From Takashimella koratensis (Eukaryota; Basidiomycota; Tremellomycetes; Trichosporonales; Tetragoniomycetaceae), in assembly GCA_003116875.1 (NCBI GenBank), contig BCKT01000013.1:248001-312000 (forward strand): DNA of 64,000 nucleotides, given 5' to 3'. Positions 52,515 to 63,144 of the stretch are shown in pieces. Position 1 is the stretch's first letter, and each line of letters begins with the position of its first letter. The position numbers and the translations under genes were made by a program. Below the pieces are notes generated by a model. That model made no database searches, had not been told where the DNA came from, and saw nothing but the letters and a program-made list of their open reading frames with translations.

Positions 52515-54668
52515 ATGACCATCTGCACGACCGATACAGGACATATCCTCGATCACTCCTCGCGTCACCCGATCCCTGCAGGCCGACCCTCGTCTTATCT
52601 CGCCGCCATGCAAGCTGGTTCCGTACTGGGTCCGATAATGCCAGAGGACCCACCGATCCCGCCTACCCATGCCAGCAGGCAACCTTGGCCATCTGCGTAC
52701 CCACAGTCTGAGCACGCCTTGCACCCGCACCGAGTCCCATATCATCCCGAGGGCTCAGCGAGTCAACGGCGCATGGACGACTTGTCGTCCAAGGGGTGCG
52801 TCTATCGATCGACACTCTCACCATGTCTCTAATCTTCGCGCTGGTCCAGTCGTGCTGACCTCTTCTCCAGACAGTTGTTCCTGACCGTCTGTCAGCAGCC
52901 AGAACGAGCGAGACTGTGTTCGTACAAGGAGGAGAATGATACGAGTTAGTGCACTCGCGACTGCGGCATCTGGATGATCCCTGCTGACCCCGCCGTCCAA
53001 ATCTAGTGGACCGCCGACCGGTCGACCCGCCGCCAGTCATCGAGTTGAAAGCGTCCGAGGGAGACATGAGGTCAGTCCTCTGATCCACTCATTCGAGCAC
53101 GGACTGAAACCTTTTGCAGTGAACTCCTCGACTCGGTCTCCTTTTTCATACGCGCGTCTTTGGTCCAAGCCGACCCACAAGATAACGTGTACCCAGCTAT
53201 CAAGATGCCTGGAGGGATTGAGGCGACGGCGGGCGAGATCATTCAGACGCCTGAGAAGCTAAAACATATCGACGGCAAGACGGCGGTCTTGTGCATCTTT
53301 GCCAAACTATCTGTCCGATTGCCAGGTGTCTTCCGATTGAAATTCACTCTGTATGAAGCGGCAGAGTGAGTCGTGTCTCGCGCTTGAAAGAAAGCCAACA
53401 GGTGTCTGACACTAGTTACAGCCAAGGCGTGGTTGAGATCACCCACACTATATCGGAACCGTTTGAAGTCTTCTCCCCGAAACTCTTCAAGGGAATGCAC
53501 GAGTCGACCTTGCTTACGAGACACTTGGCCGCCCAGGGTCTTAAAGTGAAGCTCCGCACAGACTCGACGGGAGGCAAACAGTAAGTTGGACCCTCCTACT
53601 CTGCTCTTATTCTCGCCTCCTTTCTCGATCGACTGCTGATATCGACCTTTAGATCCCGCCGTCGATCCCAAGCATCTACGCCACTCTCCAAACCCCCNCC
53701 CTCATTCTCCAGCCGCCCGCCTGCTCCTATGCATCCCCACGACGACCTTTCCGACCCTTACCGACCCCCACCACCAGACATGCGGATGCCCGTGCCACAT
53801 TCGTCGCTCGTTTGGCGACCGCAGTACAACGCTTCCTTCCCGGACCACGCGGAGCCAAGTGATCGGAGACCACCATTACCTGATGGCGTGGATGGCGCAC
53901 GCAAAATCCGCCGCCTAGGTCGAGACGACGGGTTCTTCCCGTCGTTCATGGACATGTCTGGCCGTATCGGTCTTTCTCGTAAGTGCGGGTGTCCTTTTCT
54001 TCCCTCCATGTGTTGCATCTATGAATGCAACGAACGGCTTCTAACATGTGGCGACTTGCAGTCCCCGGAACGGCGAACGATCTCTCAGCGTTTGCTCTCA
54101 ACCAATCACGGACGCCCGATAGCGCCAGCCGAAGTGTCTCTCACTCTTCCTCTAGCGGCAAGGGTAAGGAACGTCAATCCAGCTACCCAGAACCCTCCTC
54201 TTCCTCGTCTTCTCACCCACAAGCGGGTAAGCGGTATCGAGACACGACTCCCGTTCCAACATACTATGAGAACAAGCTCGGTCTTGGACCGGGAGACGAT
54301 GGGATCCCAAAGCTGCCTTCGTTGTCTAGCCTAGCACTGTCTGTGCCATCAGGGTGAGTCATGTCTCAAGTCTCAAATATCATCCGCCTCGAAACTAGAA
54401 ACAATTCGAGCTGACTCTTGCTCTTAGTGGTCGAGCACCGACTCAGCCGATGCAACCACAAACGTTTGTCCTCCCACGACTTAGTAACCTTATTGCACCA
54501 CCGCACGATTCATCGAGCGATTCGCCTGGAGGAGGTCCTTCGGCCGCTCCGGGGGGTCGACCGTTCTTGCCCCCGCTCAATTTGCCACCACGGGACCCGA
54601 GTGATGTGCGAGATGTGGATGGGTCAAGACGGTCGCCTTTACCGTTGCCGAAGAAGGAAAGGCCATAA
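52515..54668 (+). CDS. Velvet-domain developmental regulator (VosA/VelB-like)
   Basis: Fungal transcription factor of the velvet family, which links development, spore biology and metabolism through an NF-kappaB-like DNA-binding fold. Velvet domain by exon joining: RQLFLTVCQQPERARLCSYK, EENDTMDRRPVDPPPVIELK, SFFIRASLVQADPQDN, DGKTAVLCIFAKLSVRLPGV, FRLKFTLYEAADQGVVEITH, SEPFEVFSPKLFKGMHESTL and LTRHLAAQGLKVKLRTD. The Arg-Ala-Arg-Leu-Cys and Asp-Arg-Arg-Pro-x-Asp-Pro-Pro-Pro signature is intact. The C terminus is Ser/Pro-rich. One unresolved base (53698) falls in a Pro codon third position. Start at ATG 52515 is chosen as the first in-frame ATG of the exon; an upstream exon in the C/T-rich leader is possible. 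VosA versus VelB versus VeA cannot be settled by eye. Ends TAA 54666-54668. Confidence 0.82.
53698..53698 (+). other. Ambiguous base N in the assembly
   Basis: Single N inside the velvet gene, third position of a CCN codon, so proline whatever the base. Confidence 0.95.
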
Positions 54669-55011
54669 TTGGGAACATGGTGACGCTGTGGCCGGTCATT
54701 GTTGAGGGGAGAGGGGTGAGGTGAGGAGGACGAGTTGGATTGGACTTGAGGATCGATGATTTCTTGCGTCTTGTTGTGCGTGCGTCTTGTTGTCGTTCAT
54801 CGGTGGTCCATTGGATCGTCGCTTTTCGCTTTCTTGGCAACGCGTCCAGGGGCTCGTCATATCTTTTCATCGTCATAAGCATCCATTCGGTTCGACTATT
54901 TGGTCAAAACATCAACTCTTGTCTCATGTAGGAGGAAGTAGTGGGCAGAGGAGGATCGAGCAGGGTTTGGGGGGTAGGGAGTGGTGTGGGACAGGGGAGG
55001 GTGGGGAGGGT

Positions 55012-55054
<43 letters not shown>

Positions 55055-55757
55055 GTAGCTTGTTGGCTGAGTGGGAGCAAGTTGCCTCCAGCGAGGAAGA
55101 GAGTGTATCGACGATACGAGCCGTTTCTCATGAAGAGGAGGTATCAACCACATACGATATTCTCATATCCCAACCCTCTTGTTCTCATTCTCATTCTCAT
55201 TGTTTCTTTTTTTATCCAATCCATCAATCAAACAAAAATTATCGGGATCAACTGGGGTGTCATGAGGAAAAAATCATCATGTATGAGTCTTTATAACAAC
55301 ATGTTCTTTTATTTTTCCCATTGTTGAGCCCGAGGTTCAAACTCTTAGCTAGCCCTTGATCTTTCAAACTGTTGCATCCTCTTCACGAACAGGTTTAGAG
55401 ACAAGATTTGATCAGCGTGGTCGGTAAACTTGTTGATTCATGGATCTTTTCAACTTTATTGGTCGCATAATGCTAACATGTTGCGGTTTATTACTGAATT
55501 TGTAGGACTATTCAGCGTGGTATCACTGGGAAGGCGACTGCCCCGAGCTAAGAGGTGCTGTTCGTTGTCAAAAGGTGGATACGTACGATCAGGACATAAG
55601 CAACCACCTGCCTTCCTTCCCTCACAAACGTATATAATTTCTCCACTCCCGCGCTGCCCTCGTCCGCCTATCCGCCTCTCCCAAGTACCTCTTCATACTC
55701 TTCCACCGTCTTTCACCATCCCTCCCCCCCTTCCCTCCTCCCTCTCAGACCCAAGTC
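54669..55757. other. Convergent intergenic region, velvet gene / GNAT gene
   Basis: 1,089 bases. Contains a 40-base G homopolymer (55012-55051), T-rich sequence near 55180-55320 and C/T-rich sequence near 55640-55750. Short frames through the G run are artefacts of composition. Confidence 0.55.
55012..55051 (+). repeat. G40 homopolymer
   Basis: Forty uninterrupted G in the intergenic region, preceded by GGGAGGGTGGGGAGGGTG. Confidence 0.9.
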
Positions 55758-57137
55758 CTACTTCTTCTTCGAGAACAGCTTCTCCCTCTGCACGACCCAC
55801 TCGTCTTTTTTAATCGCCAACCACTTTCCTTTATTCCTCATCACGCCTACCGTGGGCGGCTGTGCCCACTCGTCACTCTCCACTTTGGCGACTGTCGAGA
55901 ACCCTAGATCCGTAAAGAATCGATCCCCGCCGGGCGTAAAAGGGAAAGTCATAACCACTGCTCTTTCAGCCGGTGTGAACACTTTCCCTCCCGATTTGGG
56001 CTTAGTCGTCGCGTCGATATCGGATAAAGAAGCGACACCGAACGCGTGGTCCAGTGCCGCAGCGAGAAGTTCCGCTCCAACTCCATTGCGTCGAACAGGT
56101 GCGTCGACACCGATATGTCTGATTTGAACGGTTCCAGGTATCGAGACTGGTTTACTCTTCTCTTTCCTCCTCTGCCTCAACCCTTGTACCGTCCCTTCTT
56201 TCTTCAAACCGGGTGTGGGGTTCTTGATACCTACCGACTCGAGGACTCCTCCTTCTACCGCGGTATTATCCCCAATCTCGCCTTCTTCACTACCCAACAC
56301 CGTTCCGAGGTCCTGGCCCGCGCGTTTCCCATCGATCGCAACGACACCGACGACCTCGTCGTTGTGCTCAAAGACCATACAGGTCGATCGTGGGTCCAGG
56401 GAGTAGTATTGGTCTGGGGAGAGAACGTCGGGAGAGCCGAGGATTCCACGGAGGTGACGAGTGAACGAAGGTCGGTTGAGCCATTCGACACCACCGAGAA
56501 TCGGGAGTGCAACCGTGGCGAAACCGACAAAGGGGAGGAGTGAGGAAAGAGGGCGATCAGGGGAGGGCTTGTTGCCCATGAAGTGGTTCACGACGAGGGA
56601 GAGGCCGATCCAGATGGCGAGGACGAAGGGGTTGGTGTAGACTAGCGCGGGTAAGGGGTGGGAGCAGAACGAGGTAGAGATGAGGAAGAGGCGTCAGCAA
56701 GGGTGGTTGACGCAGGTGGGCAGGGTGATCAGGAGGGAAGAGGGAGGCACTGCAGAATAAGGTCCCTAGAGGCAAGGTCGTAGGTGAACCTCTCGTCAAG
56801 GGCAAGGCCACATATTGACCGCGAAGAGGGGCGGATACTGAATCTGCAGTAGAGACTCAAGGAAGAGATTCGAACCAGAGACGCCAAGCCAGAGACGCCA
56901 GGGGTAGAAAAACAACTCACCACGGGTATTAGACCTCGCGAGACCTTCCATGATCCCTTGGCCGACGAGGAGATGAACCATCTTTATGTCCTTGCGCTCA
57001 TACGGTCGTACGAAATCAGCTGCGGGTGCGGGGGCGGGGGCGGGGGCAGTAGCGGGAGCGGTGTCGGGGTTGGCTTCGAGTGCGGCCCCGAGGGCGGCGG
57101 CGGCAGCAGCTGCTGGGATGGGCTGGTCGAGGGGCAT
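55758..57137 (-). CDS. Membrane-anchored GNAT-fold acetyltransferase-like protein
   Basis: Start ATG 57135-57137; the N terminus is an Ala/Pro-rich stretch followed by ADFVRPYERKDIKMVHLLVG and QGIMEGLARSNTRVYTNPFV. Two hydrophobic segments (VLAIWIGLSLVVNHFM and LLPFVGFATVALPILGG) form a membrane hairpin, as in NAT8-like enzymes. The GNAT core is CMVFEHNDEVVGVVAIDGKR, then VQIRHIGVDAPVRRNGVGAE and LLAAALDHAFGVASLSDI, with RRNGVG as the acetyl-CoA-binding R/QxxGxG/A motif. A Gly/Glu/Lys insert separates the two core strands. Later are FPFTPGGDRFFTDLGFSTVA and a basic end EKLFSKKK, TAG at 55758-55760. Substrate unknown. At least three exons; one junction (GTG|GTGAGT to TC TAC) was checked in frame. 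Confidence 0.72.
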
Positions 57138-57152
57138 GATGGTGTCGGTACA

Positions 57153-57189
57153 GGGAGGGAGGGAGGGAGGGAGGGAGGGAGGGAGGGAA
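57153..57189 (+). repeat. (GGGA)n microsatellite
   Basis: About nine GGGA units just upstream of the GNAT start codon. Confidence 0.9.
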
Positions 57190-57729
57190 GGAAGAAAGAC
57201 AATGAGAGCACGGGGGAAGAGGGTTAGGTCTGTTTGGGAGAAGAGTGGACTGGCTCCACCACCGCCTGCCTGTCTAGTTTGCGGGACGTGGCAATTGAGT
57301 TTGTAAACACCCGGGAAGGAGGGTGATTAGGATCCCGTTGAGGATGATTACAAATGCACAGACGTCGGATTAAGCCTGGGTCATGAGTTGATTAGGATCC
57401 TGGGTAGGATCGGCCCAGAAGGGGTCTGTTGGAAGTTTTGGCCCCGCACGTGCTCCGGCTTGGCAGGGATGAACTCCAGGGCGAAAAAAAAAAAACAAAA
57501 AATAAAAAACAAAAAAAACAGCGAGATCGAGGCTTGCTTAGATGGGCTGTTGAGATGACCCTCGGTCTTCGAACTTTGCTACGGCTACGGGTTCGTCGTT
57601 ACGATAGGACTGTCGGGTGATCCAGATCCAGGGCAATTGGGCGATGGACGGAAGGAGACGCCGACATGGAAAGAAGAGAGAGGCGGTCGGCCATAAGTGC
57701 GAGAGAGACAGGGATACAGGGAGGTAGGT

Positions 57730-57774
57730 AGGGAGGGAGGGAGGGAGGGAGGGAGGGAGGGAGGGAGGGAGGGA
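57730..57774 (+). repeat. (GGGA)n microsatellite
   Basis: About eleven GGGA units, 0.55 kb from the previous one and of the same phase. Confidence 0.9.
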
Positions 57775-57904
57775 GTGAAGGATCGAGACAAATGCATGCA
57801 TGCACCACGGTGGACGAGGTTATGGACACGAAGAGGGTTGAGAAGGTGCGAGGTATCGGTGGATCACAATGCCGCTTGTCTGGGTTGGTGAACAGACCAA
57901 GTCA

Positions 57905-57957
57905 CGACTTACTACTACTACCTACTACCTAATGCCTGCTACCTACTACCTACTTCC
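57905..57957 (+). repeat. CTAC-rich short tandem repeat
   Basis: Imperfect TACTACTAC and CTACTACCTA units in the GNAT-BTA1 intergenic region. Confidence 0.7.
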
Positions 57958-58583
57958 TGTCATGTTGGGTGGACGATAAAACTGGTATAGACATCTCTTA
58001 TGTTTACGTAGTGTGGGGGATTTCTTTTTTTCTTCTTTCAAGTTCTTCTGATCATGGGGTTTTTTTTTGTTTCGTAGTAAATAAGATAACTGGGAGCGTA
58101 ATGGAGACAGACATGTGATACGGTTACTGGGTGGGACCTCGGTTGACCAGGCGTGTTCGGGTTACAAGATGTGATAAAGAGTTACGAGAAGGGACGAAGA
58201 CGAAGACGAGGACGAGGACGGGGTATAGAGTTTGGGGCGGGGTGATATGCGCGCTCACCTCCCCACCATTGAAGGGGTGAGGGGGCGCGGAGAATGATGG
58301 GAATGCTGTGGTGACTGGTAGGCGGTGAGACAGCGGCCGAGGGTGAAATGGACCAGAGACAGGCAAGGAGATGAGTCGGGAGAGGGAAAGAGAGGAGATG
58401 ACGAGGAAGGGGAAGGAAAGAAAGAAAAACCCAGAAACCGAATCCAAGGATCAATACAATTGATCTCCTTTTTTGTTGTTGTTGGTTGTCGTTGTTGTTG
58501 AAACTGTTGGGGATACGGGTGCTTGTTCCGATCATAGATAGAGGCCCGACCTCCTCTGTCCACGCAATATGAGCGAGAGCGGT

Positions 58584-61500
58584 TTACGCCAGCTTCTCGG
58601 CGCGCCAGACTGTACAGCCAAGCAAGAAATCATCTTCGTCAGCACTATTCCGTGCAATTACTGGAACTGGAGCCCAAAGAGCAAGCGATACTCACACGAA
58701 GCGTACATGTTGACGCGGTCGATACCGTTTCCGTTCTCGCGAATGTCGATTGGCTCAACCTTGAAGCCCGCGAGCTCAAAGCGCTGGCGGTACCAGGGGT
58801 ACTTTGCAGCACTTCGCCAGATGGCGTGACCGCCGACCTTGAGGACACGGCGCATCTCGAGGATCTCAAAGTCGAGCTCGGATTTCAAGTGCTCGTATGC
58901 AGCCTCGGGGGAGTCGTCAAGGGTGTCGAGCGCCGTTGCGCCAACGGGCGGCAAGGGAGTCTCGGGCGGGATCGGGTCAAACCAGTCCATAGAGTCCATA
59001 ACGATGATCTTGGTCAAGTTGGCGTCGGGCAACCCACGGAGAACGTTGACGATGGTATCGGTGTGCAATTTGAAGGCGTTGTGAGTCTTGGCGTTCTTGA
59101 GGATCTGGAACCCCTCGGGTTTGAGGTAAGCCGGGCACGACGAGCGAGTGTAACGACCGTTCAAACAGAGGAAGTAGAAGTAGTTGTCATCCTTGAGAGT
59201 GCCCAACTTGGGGATCGGGTCGAGAGTCGCGGCGACAAAGTCGGCAACCGAGCCGTCACCAAGGAAACAGTTCATCTGGTTCTTGGGGACACCGAGAGCG
59301 TGCCAATTGAACGCCGGGTTACCGAGGAAGCCGTTGAGCATGATCGGGTTGTGCAAGATCGGGCGAATACGCTTGTTCCAGATACGCTCCTGCTCGGCAG
59401 TGGACGAAGCCTGGCAGATGCGCTTGACGTCGCCAGAGACACCGGCGAGGTAGAAGGCGATCTGGGCAAGTCGGAGCGCCCAGCCACTGTAGCCGCGGAA
59501 GTAGAAGTTGCGCGAGAATTGGTCGGTGTGCGTCTTCCAGTAGGCATAGGCGTGGCTACAACAGTTGGTCAGCGGGCTATAAGGGTCTGCAGTGATGATG
59601 CGAGGAGGGAGAATACTCACGAAGAGAGGAAAGGCGAGAGCTTGTTGGTCAAGAGACGCTCAAAGTCCTCGTGCTTGCCGTCACCGAACAGCTTCCAGAA
59701 GTCGGCGTACTCGAGGGCCTGGATACAAGCGAGCTTGAGCTCAAGGATGTGGCCCTGGCACGGGTTCATATCTGGGTGGGTCAGTATATGAAGATACACT
59801 TAAAAGACAACAGCCCCCTAGAGACAGGCACTTACCGACAGCGTGGATGCGCTCGCACTGCGCGGCGAGAGCGTAGTGGAGGACGTTGTCACCGGCGCTG
59901 GTAATGGCGAGAACGTGGTCGTCCTTGTTGATACCGAGGCGCTTGACATCGACATCGGGATCCTCCCATGTCTGCAGGGTTAGATCAGCCGAACCTCGGG
60001 TCAGGTACTCACGAAGCCGTAGATGTGGGTGCGGAACTGCTGGTGGATCTTCTCCTCGAGGTAAGGGACACGCCAGGCCTGAGAGGAATGTCAGCAACTA
60101 TCTTGTTGGAGTCCTTTCCAAGTAGAAGCCTCAATTGGTGACTCACCTTGCGGAGTTGGTAGTGGAATGGACTGAGTGGGGCGCCGACGTCAAAGAGAGT
60201 CTGCTGTGCGTTGGCTCCGGCCTGAGCGATAGCGCTCGGCCCAATCGACATGTCCGGAATCGGAGTCATCATCTTGTCTGCCCAAGGCCCCGCGTTGAAT
60301 GGCGAAGTCGGGGTAACGAGACCGCCGCGGCCTTGGCCGATCCGGTTTCCAGCCTCGATCTCAAAGGCTTTGGCAGCAGCAGTAGCGTCGCGCTGGCGCG
60401 AGCATCCGAGGAAGATGTAGCTGAGCTGATCAGCGTTGATACGTGAATCAAAGAGTGGGGGGAGGTGGGACTTACTAGGGGATCTGGATGACACCGGTAC
60501 CGAGGAAGTTGTTGCGGCCGTTGTAAGATTTGATCGTGCCCATTTTGTACTCGAGGTAGTCTGGGTTCATTAGCTTTCGCACAGTTTCCTTCTAAAGCGC
60601 CTAACTCACCTCTGCGGGAGCCGTGGAGGTGGACGTTGTCAAACTCGAACCAGCACTCCCAGAACCACTTGGAGAACCACGAAACACGCTTGCTCTCGGT
60701 CCCGATAGCCTGAGGTTTGGTCAATCACTGTGTCTTCCGGCTCGTGGCGGCTAAAGCCTACTTACACGCTCTTTGATGCCGAGGTCGCGCGAGGTGTAGA
60801 AGTCAACGACGCCGATGAGACCGCGCTGAGGGTCGAGGACCTGGTCGCAACGGTCAAGGAGCTGGTAAAACGGCGGGATCTGCGGGGGTTCGTCAGCACG
60901 TGCTCAAGCCTCTCAAGGAACTTGGGCGCTTTTGACTGGGACCAAGCTGGAAGAACCCACGCACCATGGACAAGGAGTAGCTGAGGGTAACAGCGGTCAA
61001 GCTGCCTCGGGGGTCAAGCTCGCCCGACTCCCATTCTGGGAGGACGAAGCGGCTAGCGTCCTGACAGAGAACGTGGACGTTCTTCCATCCCTTGGCAGCG
61101 AAACGGCGGCGCGCGACCTCGAGGAGAGGCTCGCAAAGGTCGATCAGGTAGATGGCGTCAAAGTAGGTGTGGGGGAGGTACTCGTCCCTGAGTGAGGTCA
61201 GTAAAGCGTATGGTGGTGATGGGAAGGAGGGTAGAAGGGTTGATCTCTCAACCCGCGAGGTTCCCAGCTCGGATTGCGCTGTGGAAAGCCTGCTCACATC
61301 TTCTCAATGTTCCATCCAGTTCCACCTCCAATGTCCACCCAGATCTTCTTCTTTTTCTCCTCGGTGGCCGGGACGGGCTGAGCCTTGAGGTGCGCCGCGA
61401 GGAGCTGCAACATTGTCTCTCGTCCTTTAAGCAAGTGAGTCCTAGTGGAATCATAGACATCCGCCTGGCCAGAGTAGAAAGCGTCAAGGCTAGATTTTTG

Positions 61501-61909
61501 GTCCTCGCCTTTCCCGTGCTTGACAAAGGGCTTGATGAAGCAGTTCCACATGAAGACGAGAGGGGTACGGAGGAAGGTTGAGATGCCGACGGCGATGAGG
61601 CCGAGAGCGAGCGAGGCGATGGACCATCCGATCACGGCAGCGGACATGTCGGGAAGATGAGGCTTGAGGAGTTCTTTGACAGGGCTAGAGGAGGAGTTGT
61701 CAGCGAGGGTTGAGTGGGATGTAAAGTGCTATTGTCCTCCCCCATCGCACCGGTACCCATCACCATCGTACCGCATCCCCATCAGAGAGCGTCAACGCCT
61801 TCACACCACGTCACCACCAAGACATCCTCGTGTACTCGTGTACTCACTTGATACCGGCCAAGAGACCGATGCCAGAGGCAAGAAGGACGAGCTGGATTGA
61901 CGAGACCAT
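58584..61909 (-). CDS. BTA1: Betaine lipid (DGTS) synthase, bifunctional Bta1
   Basis: Makes diacylglyceryl-trimethylhomoserine, a phosphorus-free lipid. The N-terminal half is the BtaB-like methyltransferase and the C-terminal half the BtaA-like aminocarboxypropyl transferase, the reverse of naming order but usual in fungi. Start ATG 61907-61909 opens a hydrophobic signal-anchor (MVSSIQLVLLASGIGLLAGI) and a second membrane segment SAAVIGWSIASLALGLIAVG. SAM-binding motif: IWVDIGGGTGWNIEKM, then CEPLLEVARRRFAAKGWKNV and HVLCQDASRF. BtaA half: WRVPYLEEKIHQQFRTHIYG, FTWEDPDVDVKRLGI, VLAITSAGDNVLHYALAAQC, AVDMNPCQGHILELKLACIQ and PAYLKPEGFQILKNA. The last exon (58584 to about 58604) gives FWRAEKLA. 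Close to 900 residues, about ten introns. In family members expression rises when phosphate is short; no such element was identified here. Confidence 0.9.
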
Positions 61910-63144
61910 GGTGCCAGCAAACCAAAGGGTTGAAGTATGAGCAGGTGACAATGGGTGGTATAAGAGAACCGCAGTGCGCGGTGCGATGGGAGCAGAGAGA
62001 CGTGCGTGTGGTCCAAGCTTGGTACGAGGGCCAAGGCGGGAGGGAGGTAGGGGGGAGGGGGGAGGGGGATGTAGAGGAGGATGCTAAGAGATGGGAAAGG
62101 CGAAAAGACAAAGTCTGTCTCGTGAGTGCGACGAGGGGGAGGGGGGAGGGGGGAGGGGGGGAAGGGGCAGAAGGAGGGAGGAGGTAGAGAGGATCCGAGC
62201 AAGAGTCGGTGGTCGGGTGTCGTGCTGGCAGTGTCAGTGTAGTGTTCCTTGCATGCCACGTTCCCTCCCTCCTCCTCTCTCCTCTCTCCTCGCCCTCGTC
62301 CTGATTGATTGATTCCATGCACGGGTCTCCTCTATGCTAGCCCACTATCTAGCCGTAATCTACAGTACACCCACGCACCGCCCATTGCCATTGCCATTGC
62401 CCTTGCCCCCCGGCAAACCCTTTCCATCTTTCCATCACTTTCTCCGCCCTTCCAACCCACTCCACCTACCCACCTCCATACTCACTTTACTCGGACGCGT
62501 CCACTCACACCCGCCGGCAGACTCGCCCAGACGCCTCCAAAGCAAGCAAGACCCCACTTACTACCTCCCCTTCTCGTTCGGCCGGCTTCCGGGAGATTTC
62601 ATTCCTCTTTCCCCTTCTTTCCACCTCTCGCGGCCTTTTGGACCCTGGGGGCGATATCCTTTCCCGTAATCTGATTGGCGGATCCAGATGACCCACCCCA
62701 AACGTGTCTCTTCATCTCGGTCAGTCTCTGTCTCTCAGTCTCTCAGTCTCTCAGTCTCTCAGTCTCTCTACCCCGGAGATCTAACCGCGACGACCGATAC
62801 TTTTATTGTTAGACGTGATTGGGATATGCAAATCCACCAGAGACCCTCAAGAACGTGCGATATCGTCAACGCTTAACTCTGCATTCAGCTCGTGTCTGGC
62901 CCAACGCAAGACTCACTCGCGCACTCTCCTTTCTGTGGGGATGCAATCGACATCGCGTGATCAGGGGGGGGGGGGGGCCTTGCGCAAAGGAGGGCAGCCA
63001 AGGGACAGACAGCTCTCTGCACAACCCAATGCATCATGAAACAAGACTTGTTTTGCCCTGTTCGTTTCGTATACCCTCGTGTACGCAAGCACACAGCTCT
63101 TCCCCTTTGCTACCATTCATGCGCTCTTCCCTCTTCCCTCTTTC
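61910..63144. promoter_or_regulatory. BTA1 promoter region and COG2 3' flank
   Basis: 1,235 bases. From 62035 to 62190 the plus strand is G-rich with GGGGGAGG repeats, a pyrimidine leader on the BTA1 sense strand. From 62250 to 62680 it is C/T-rich. An octamer repeat lies at 62731-62762 and G13 at about 62967-62979. No gene recognised. Confidence 0.5.
62731..62762 (+). repeat. Octanucleotide tandem repeat (TCTCTCAG), four copies
   Basis: Four head-to-tail copies plus a partial fifth between BTA1 and COG2. Confidence 0.9.

Larger units (their letters stand above)
57138..58583. other. Intergenic region between the GNAT gene and BTA1
   Basis: 1,446 bases without a recognisable gene. Holds two GGGA microsatellites (57153-57189, 57730-57774), an A-rich run at 57485-57520, TACTACCTACTACC-type repeats at about 57910-57957, and T-rich sequence near 58020-58075. 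The left part must include the GNAT promoter and the right part the BTA1 3' end. Confidence 0.55.

Noticed and set aside
54896..55327. Proline- and glycine-rich small frames around G40
   Set aside because: Created by the homopolymer; no splice-consistent extension and no known domain.
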